Shown here: positions 5,355 to 9,520 of the stretch, piece by piece | Layout: each line of letters begins with the position of its first letter | Position numbering within the stretch: the stretch's first letter is position 1 | DNA from: Pseudomonadota bacterium | GTDB lineage: Bacteria > Pseudomonadota > Alphaproteobacteria > Rhodospirillales > 2-02-FULL-58-16 | Reading direction: 5' to 3' | Assembly (NCBI GenBank): GCA_022560215.1 | Contig: JADFTO010000091.1 | Location: 1 to 9,520, forward strand | DNA: 9,520 bases | Position numbers and translations under genes: made by a program | The notes under the pieces: model-generated | Seen by the model: only the letters and a program-made list of their open reading frames with translations | Told to the model about the DNA's origin: nothing | Databases searched by the model: none

Positions 5355-6896
5355 ATGCAAAGCGAAACCATCCGTTTCCTCTCCCGCGCCGAGACCTTCG
5401 GCGTGAGCGGCGTGCGGCGGATCGAAACCCACGTCTCCATCGTCTTCCTGGCCGGCCAGCGCGCCTACAAGCTCAAGAAAGCGGTCCGCTTTCCCTATCT
5501 CGATTTCTCCACGCCCGAGCTGCGCCGCGCCGCCTGCGAGGCCGAGGTGGCCATCAACCGGCGCACCGCACCCGGAATGTACCGGGGCGTGGTGCCGGTC
5601 AGCCGCGACGATAGCGGCGGCCTTCGCCTCGGCGGCGAAGGCGAGGCCGTGGACTGGCTGGTGGAAATGGCGCGCTTCGAGCAGGACGACCTGTTCGACA
5701 GCCTGGCCCGGCGGGGCGGCCTGGACCGCCGCCTGATGGAGGAAACGGCAGAGGTTATCGCTGAGTTCCACCAGGGTGCCCGGAAGCGGATGGAAAGCGG
5801 CGGCGCCGACGCCATGGCGGCCATCATCGACAACAACGCCGCCTGTTTCGGCCAACACGGCGGCGATGCGCTCGGCCGGGCCACGGTGGAAAGCCTGAAC
5901 GCCGCCTCGCGGCGCGTCCTCGATCGCACGGGCGGCATGCTGGACAAGCGGCGGTCTGCGGGACTGGTCCGGCATTGCCACGGGGACCTGCACCTGGGGA
6001 ACATCGTCCTCGTGGAGGGCCGGCCCACCCTGTTCGACGCCATCGAATTCAACGTTCTCTTCGCCGGCATCGACGTCCTTTACGATCTCGCCTTCCTGCT
6101 CATGGACCTGGACCACCACGGCCTGGGACGGCTCGCGTCCATCGTGCTGAACCGCTACCTGGACGTCACCGGGGACGAAGACGGGCTCGCTGCGCTGCCC
6201 CTGTTCCTGTCGCTCCGAGCCGCCGTCCGCGCCCACGTGAAGGCGGCCACGGGGGCGGGCCCGGGCGACCCCGATCGGGCCGCCGGCCTCAGGGCCGAGG
6301 CCGGACGCTACCTGGAGGCCGCGCTCCGCTATCTTTCGCCGCCGCCGCCCCGTCTGGTCGCCGTCGGCGGGCTTTCCGGCAGCGGCAAGTCCCGCCTGGC
6401 ACGGGAGCTGGCGTCCATGCTCGGCGCCAGGCCCGGCGCCCGGGTGGCGCGCAGCGACGTCCTGCGCAAGCGCCTGGCGGGGGTCCCGGCGACGACCCGG
6501 CTCGGAGCCGAGGGCTACACGGAATCCATGACCGAAAAAACTTACGAAACCCTGTTCGACGTTGTGGGCAAAGCCCTGGAATCCGGTCATTCGGCCATCG
6601 CCGACGCCGTCTTCGCCAGGCCCGGCCAGCGCCGCGCCATCGCCCGGGTGGCGGAAAGGGCGGGCGTGTCCTTCCAAGGCCTGTGGCTGGAAGCGCCGAG
6701 ACGGATCCTCGAACAAAGGGTCAGGGAGCGGACGCTCAACCCCTCGGACGCCACGCCCGAGGTGATCCGCGAGCAGCTCGGATACGATCTCGGCCCCATG
6801 GAATGGGAACGGGTGGACAGCTCGGGCGAGCGTCAACGGACGGTGGAGACCGCCGTCGGCCTGCTCGGGCCCCGCATGCTCGACGGGACCCTTTAG
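5355..6896 (+). CDS. Two-domain protein: aminoglycoside-phosphotransferase-like kinase + P-loop ATPase/kinase
   Basis: This 513-residue protein belongs to a widespread proteobacterial family often annotated as a bifunctional aminoglycoside phosphotransferase/ATP-binding protein; its substrate is unknown. Residues about 1-325 are phosphotransferase-like, with AYKLKKAVRFPYLDFST near 37-53 and the catalytic loop HGDLHLGN (H209, D211, N216), followed by LFDAIEFN (D228). Residues about 332-513 form a P-loop kinase-like domain with Walker A GLSGSGKS (339-346, K345), an ARSDVLRK segment (365-372) and an Arg-rich lid-like helix (RRILEQRVRERT). Both domains look intact and the length is usual for the family. 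The ATG at 5355 gives the expected N-terminus but has only a weak ribosome-binding site. It lies 67 bases after the transporter and 63 before the stress protein. Antibiotic resistance should not be assumed from the domain name. Confidence 0.88.
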   Translation: MQSETIRFLSRAETFGVSGVRRIETHVSIVFLAGQRAYKLKKAVRFPYLDFSTPELRRAACEAEVAINRRTAPGMYRGVVPVSRDDSGGLRLGGEGEAVDWLVEMARFEQDDLFDSLARRGGLDRRLMEETAEVIAEFHQGARKRMESGGADAMAAIIDNNAACFGQHGGDALGRATVESLNAASRRVLDRTGGMLDKRRSAGLVRHCHGDLHLGNIVLVEGRPTLFDAIEFNVLFAGIDVLYDLAFLLMDLDHHGLGRLASIVLNRYLDVTGDEDGLAALPLFLSLRAAVRAHVKAATGAGPGDPDRAAGLRAEAGRYLEAALRYLSPPPPRLVAVGGLSGSGKSRLARELASMLGARPGARVARSDVLRKRLAGVPATTRLGAEGYTESMTEKTYETLFDVVGKALESGHSAIADAVFARPGQRRAIARVAERAGVSFQGLWLEAPRRILEQRVRERTLNPSDATPEVIREQLGYDLGPMEWERVDSSGERQRTVETAVGLLGPRMLDGTL

Positions 6897-6959
6897 TCCC
6901 CCGGGCGATCGTGGTAAATTTACAAGGAGCCGGGCGACAGGGGCGAAGGATTCGAAACC

Positions 6960-7826
6960 ATGTCCATCAGAACCATGCTGGTTCCCCTCGACGGAAGCGA
7001 AGCGGCCGGATCGGCCCTGAATCTTGCTTTCATCACCGCGGCCGACCTGGAAGCCCACGTGGACGTCCTGCACGTCGGCGCCGACCCCAGGGACGCGGTT
7101 CCCCTGCTCGGCGAAGGCATGTCCGGGGCCATGATCGAGGAAATGATCGAAATGGCGGAGGCGGGCGCCAAGGAAAAGGCGGCGACGGCGCGCGCCATGT
7201 TCGACACGGCGGTCTCCAAGCACGGCATCCCGGTCGTCGAGGGACCCGCGGGGAAGGATGGGGCGTCGGCGGCTTGGATCGAGGACACGGGACGCGAGGA
7301 GGAAGTCGCCGTCTGGCGGGGAAGGCTTACCGACCTGATCGTCGTCGGCCGGCCGACGGGAGAGTCGGACGCTTCCAGGACCATGACCCTGAAAGCTTCC
7401 CTCACCGAAACCGGCCGCTCCGTTCTGGTGGCGCCGCCGGTGTGTCCCGAGACCCTCGGGCGCAAGGTCGCCGTGTCCTGGAACGGCAGCCGGGAGGCGG
7501 CCCGCGCCGTCGCCAACGCCCTGCCCCTGATCGAACGATCGGGAAGCGTGGTGATCCTTACCGCCGATACCGACCGCACATCCGTCTCCATGGCGCCGGA
7601 ACTGGCCTCTTACCTGGCTTGGCACGGGATCACGGCGGAGCCCAGGACCTTCTCGCCCGAGGGCCGGGGGGTGGGCGAGGCCCTGCTGAAGGAATGCGCC
7701 GAGGTGAACGCCGACCTCCTGGTGCTCGGGGCCTATACCCGTTCGCGCATGCGCCAGATGTTGATGGGCGGCGTCACCACCCACGTGCTGGCCGAGGCGA
7801 CGGTGCCGCTGTTCATGACCCGTTGA
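6960..7826 (+). CDS. Tandem universal stress protein (two UspA domains)
   Basis: The 288-residue cytoplasmic protein has two UspA folds. Domain 1 (about 3-160) begins RTMLVPLDGSEAAGSALNLA and ends GRSVLVAPP. Domain 2 (about 168-288) begins RKVAVSWNGSREAARAVANAL and ends with LVLGAYTRSRMRQMLMGGVTTHVL and a typical TVPLFMTR terminus. The second domain has the form common in proteobacterial tandem Usps. Domain 1 carries a long charged insertion (about 48-120, including a Met/Glu-rich helix) and no recognisable nucleotide-binding glycine motif. Usp proteins are linked to survival under stress; the biochemical role here is unknown. The ATG at 6960 is preceded by GAAGGA at about 9 bases. A 10-bp palindrome GTAAATTTAC (6914-6923) lies in the 63-base gap after the kinase-like gene and could belong to a promoter. 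The gene converges with the HMCES-like gene, with 10 bases between stops. Confidence 0.92.
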   Translation: MSIRTMLVPLDGSEAAGSALNLAFITAADLEAHVDVLHVGADPRDAVPLLGEGMSGAMIEEMIEMAEAGAKEKAATARAMFDTAVSKHGIPVVEGPAGKDGASAAWIEDTGREEEVAVWRGRLTDLIVVGRPTGESDASRTMTLKASLTETGRSVLVAPPVCPETLGRKVAVSWNGSREAARAVANALPLIERSGSVVILTADTDRTSVSMAPELASYLAWHGITAEPRTFSPEGRGVGEALLKECAEVNADLLVLGAYTRSRMRQMLMGGVTTHVLAEATVPLFMTR

Positions 7827-7836
7827 TCCGGGCGCC

Positions 7837-8424
7837 CTAGGAAAAGAGGGGGCCCGGGGACGGCCGGCCGGCGTCCTCCTCCACCTTGAACTCCCCGCCC
7901 CAATAGGGGGCCAGCAGCGGCGCCACCTCCGGGAAGGGCCTGGAGCCGTCGATCCAGGCCCCTTCGGCCTGGTGTTCCAGGATCACCGGCATGCGCCCGT
8001 GGATATGGGCGATGGCCGGGGAGGGCGAGCACGTGATGATGGTGAAGAACTCGCCGTCCGTGAGCCCGGCCAGGGCCCAAAGTCCCGCGCCCCTGGGCGC
8101 GATGCGGCATTTCAGCTTCCTCCGGTCCCGGCGCCGCCATTCGAAATAGGCGCTGGCCGGGACCAGGCACCGGTTGGTGAGCAGGGGCCGGAAGGTCTTG
8201 CGCACCTCGATGGTTTCCGCCCGGGCGTTGATCAGGGGGCGGGAATCCCAGCTCGCCGGCAACCCCCAGCCGAGGACCAGGGGCCTCGGCCCGCCCGCGA
8301 TCACCAGGGCGCGGTCGGTGGGACGCAGCTCTGACCCTGAGGGCAGGGGGGGAAGGGGAAGCTCGAGCCCGAAACGGCGGGCCACCTCTTCGGGCTTGGC
8401 GTCCATCTCGTAGCGCGAGCACAT
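7837..8424 (-). CDS. SOS response-associated peptidase family (YedK/HMCES) abasic-site crosslinking protein
   Basis: Proteins of this family shield abasic sites in single-stranded DNA by forming a thiazolidine crosslink through their N-terminal cysteine. The active-site set fits E. coli YedK: C2 (MCSRYE), N66 (INARAE), E95 (AYFEWRR) and H142 (IHGRMPVIL). The cysteine must be residue 2 so that Met removal exposes it. I therefore place the start at the ATG at 8424, giving 195 residues, and not at the in-frame ATG at 8436, which would add MIRP and block the active site. The gene is somewhat short relative to YedK but complete. It is divergent from the SDR-containing frame with 74 bases between starts. 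No convincing LexA box is visible: GTTC-N7-GTGG at 8462-8476 is a poor match to the alphaproteobacterial GTTC-N7-GTTC. Confidence 0.93.
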   Translation of the reverse strand: MCSRYEMDAKPEEVARRFGLELPLPPLPSGSELRPTDRALVIAGGPRPLVLGWGLPASWDSRPLINARAETIEVRKTFRPLLTNRCLVPASAYFEWRRRDRRKLKCRIAPRGAGLWALAGLTDGEFFTIITCSPSPAIAHIHGRMPVILEHQAEGAWIDGSRPFPEVAPLLAPYWGGEFKVEEDAGRPSPGPLFS

Positions 8425-8436
8425 GGGCCGGATCAT

Positions 8437-8478
8437 AGAGCGCTCTGAGGGAAGGGGCCAGGTTCCGTATACGTGGAA
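8437..8478. promoter_or_regulatory. two short palindromes in the divergent gap
   Basis: AGAGCGCTCT (8437-8446) is a perfect 10-bp palindrome. TTCC-N8-GGAA (8463-8478), enclosing CGTATACG, is a second inverted repeat. Both lie in the 74-base gap between the HMCES-like gene and the SDR frame, where a shared operator could act. The repeats are short and may be chance; no clear -35/-10 pair was found for either gene. Confidence 0.3.
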
Positions 8479-8498
8479 AATGCTCTAACCTGTCGGAC

Positions 8499-9520
8499 AT
8501 GGAGAGCATGGACAGGAAATCGGTCATCATCACCGGCGCCAGCCGAGGCATCGGCCACGCCACCGCCATGTATTTCCTGGACAGGGGCTGGCGCATTATC
8601 ACCTGCTCGCGCGAGGACACGCCCGAGGAATGCAAGCGCGATCCCAACTGGACCCGCCACATTCCCACCGACCTGGCCGATTCCGCCAGCCTCGAGGCCT
8701 TCATCGCTAAAGCGGGCGAGGCCCTGGGCGACGGACCCCTGCACGCGCTGGTCAACAACGCCGGCATGTCGCCCAAGACGCCTTACAAGGAACGGCTCGG
8801 TTGCCTCAACGGCGACCTGGAAGCCTGGCGGGAGGTCTTCGAGATCAACTTTTTCGCCTCCCTCATCCTCTGCCGCGCCTTCGCCTCGGCCCTGCACAAG
8901 GGCAAGGGCTCGGTGGTCAACATCACGTCCATCGCCGGGCACATGATCCATCCCTTCGCCGGATCGGCCTATGCCGTTTCCAAGGCGGCGCTGTCGGCCA
9001 TGACCCGGGAGCTGGCCAACGAGTTCGCGGCCCTGGACGTGCGCGTCAACGCCGTCGCCCCGGGGGAGATCGAGACCGACATGATCCAGCCGGAATACAC
9101 CAGCGAGGGACATTTGATTTTGCCCACGGGCTACCGCACCTGGATTTTCGTCGGTTCCTCGATGGGCTTGTCCTATTTCGGCAAGGAAGCGCCCGAGGGG
9201 CCGGGGGTGTTCCATCACATCTACATCCAGCCCGAAGCCTACCGGCACTACATCGAAACCGGCGAATTTGCGGACAAGACGATACTGGTCATGGAGAACT
9301 ATTCCGCCGGCTCGAAAGAAAACAACACCGCGGGCGCGCTCACCGGGGGCAAGGAATTCGACATCCTGCACGGGCACTTCGAAGACAAGCGAGTAGGCCT
9401 CGAAGTCGCGCTCAAGGATCTGGAGCGTTTCGAGGACGGCTGGGCCTATTTCAACTTCTCGAGCCCGAAGGGACTCAAGGAGACGGGCGCGGCCTTCCCC
9501 AAGCGCGTGTGCTGGGACTG
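8499..9520 (+). CDS. Chimeric frame: truncated short-chain dehydrogenase joined to a cytochrome P460-like domain (partial, runs off the window)
   Basis: One open frame runs from ATG 8499 to the window edge (340 whole codons). Residues 1-198 are a classical SDR: TGASRGIG (12-19) for NAD(P), NNAG (86-89), catalytic N117, S144, Y158 and K162, and PGEIETDM (188-195). An SDR should then continue for about 50 residues (final strand and helix, subunit interface). Instead, from about residue 198 (PEYTSEG) the sequence is that of cytochrome P460-type proteins: LPTGYRTWIFVGSSMGLSY, FHHIYIQPEAYRHYIETGEF, a FEDGWAYFNFSSP segment, and CWD plus the first two bases of a probable Cys codon at the window edge, the beginning of a CxxCH haem site. 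There is no stop, start or signal peptide between the parts. The ATG at 8508 is an alternative start. As read, the SDR is probably inactive and the P460 part would remain in the cytoplasm. A misassembly, a deletion fusion and a real fusion are all possible. Confidence 0.85.
   Translation, partial: MESMDRKSVIITGASRGIGHATAMYFLDRGWRIITCSREDTPEECKRDPNWTRHIPTDLADSASLEAFIAKAGEALGDGPLHALVNNAGMSPKTPYKERLGCLNGDLEAWREVFEINFFASLILCRAFASALHKGKGSVVNITSIAGHMIHPFAGSAYAVSKAALSAMTRELANEFAALDVRVNAVAPGEIETDMIQPEYTSEGHLILPTGYRTWIFVGSSMGLSYFGKEAPEGPGVFHHIYIQPEAYRHYIETGEFADKTILVMENYSAGSKENNTAGALTGGKEFDILHGHFEDKRVGLEVALKDLERFEDGWAYFNFSSPKGLKETGAAFPKRVCWD
9090..9520 (+). other. Cytochrome P460-like domain within the chimeric frame
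   Basis: From the junction (about codon 198, base 9090) the encoded protein looks like a member of the cytochrome P460 / cytochrome c'-beta superfamily without its export signal. Family members bind one c-type haem through CxxCH near the C-terminus; characterised ones oxidise hydroxylamine or bind NO in the periplasm, while most homologues have no known role. Here C338-W339-D340 is followed by the first two bases (TG) of a probable second Cys, so the haem-ligand His would lie just beyond the window. Assignment rests on the YRTW-FVG-SMGLSY opening, the EAYRHYIETGEF segment and the position of the terminal Cys motif. Confidence 0.75.

Noticed and set aside
5355..6330. Antibiotic (aminoglycoside) resistance from the phosphotransferase-like domain
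   Set aside because: The domain is fused to a P-loop kinase-like domain in a chromosomal family of unknown substrate. There is no mobile-element context and no evidence for drug modification.
5253..7784. An 843-codon open frame on the minus strand, spanning the kinase-like and Usp genes
   Set aside because: It lies antisense to two genes with clear family motifs. Its translation is rich in Gly, Arg, His and Pro with no recognisable domain, as expected for a GC-rich antisense shadow with few stop codons.
5975..7840. A 621-codon plus-strand frame overlapping the same genes in another phase
   Set aside because: Low-complexity Arg/Gly/Pro-rich translation crossing the boundary of two real genes; an out-of-frame shadow.
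8462..8476. A possible LexA box (GTTC-N7-GTGG) between the HMCES-like gene and the SDR frame
   Set aside because: The second half matches the alphaproteobacterial GTTC at only two of four positions, too weak to claim SOS control despite the gene's family name.
8433..9377. A 314-codon minus-strand frame opposite the SDR-P460 frame
   Set aside because: Antisense to a frame with clear SDR motifs; no family signature and composition typical of a shadow.

Overview
The window is a 9.5 kb piece of a GC-rich (by eye about two-thirds G+C) chromosome. The protein sequences and gene neighbourhoods (dxs-tlyA; fabI-aroC facing a glycine-zipper surface lipoprotein and pdxH) point to an alphaproteobacterium, probably Rhodospirillales-like. 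That placement is inference from family knowledge; no rRNA or other decisive marker is present. No tRNA, rRNA, insertion sequence, integrase or CRISPR array was seen. Most of the window is housekeeping DNA.

Layout. 1-919 (+): the 3' end of dxs (isoprenoid precursor synthesis), then tlyA, a 2'-O-rRNA methyltransferase. 933-2845 (-): aroC (chorismate synthase), with fabI (enoyl-ACP reductase) upstream of it in a probable fabI-aroC operon that converges on tlyA. 3055-3525 (-): a 17-kDa-antigen type glycine-zipper lipoprotein. 3526-3708: an AT-rich divergent control region with promoter-like hexamers and overlapping palindromes. 3709-7826 (+): pdxH, a FieF-type cation diffusion facilitator, a two-domain phosphotransferase-like/P-loop kinase-like protein of unknown function, and a tandem universal stress protein, all co-directional. 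7837-8424 (-): a YedK/HMCES-type DNA-protein crosslink protein, convergent with the stress protein gene. 8499-9520 (+): an unusual open reading frame that runs off the end.

The most unusual object is that last frame. Its first ~198 residues are a classical short-chain dehydrogenase (SDR) with cofactor motif, NNAG and catalytic Ser-Tyr-Lys. At the point where the last ~50 SDR residues should follow, the frame passes without a stop into a cytochrome P460-like domain, which reaches Cys-Trp-Asp-(Cys) at the window edge, the start of a CxxCH haem site. SDRs are cytoplasmic and P460 proteins are normally exported, but no signal peptide lies between them. The frame is therefore a deletion-born gene chimera, an assembly join, or a novel fusion. 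It deserves checking first.

The second point of interest is the pdxH/lipoprotein intergenic region, where three alternating TAACG half-sites overlap a perfect TATAAT. Smaller points are corrected starts for fabI and the HMCES-like gene (its catalytic Cys must be residue 2), and two off-consensus residues in the PdxH signature region.
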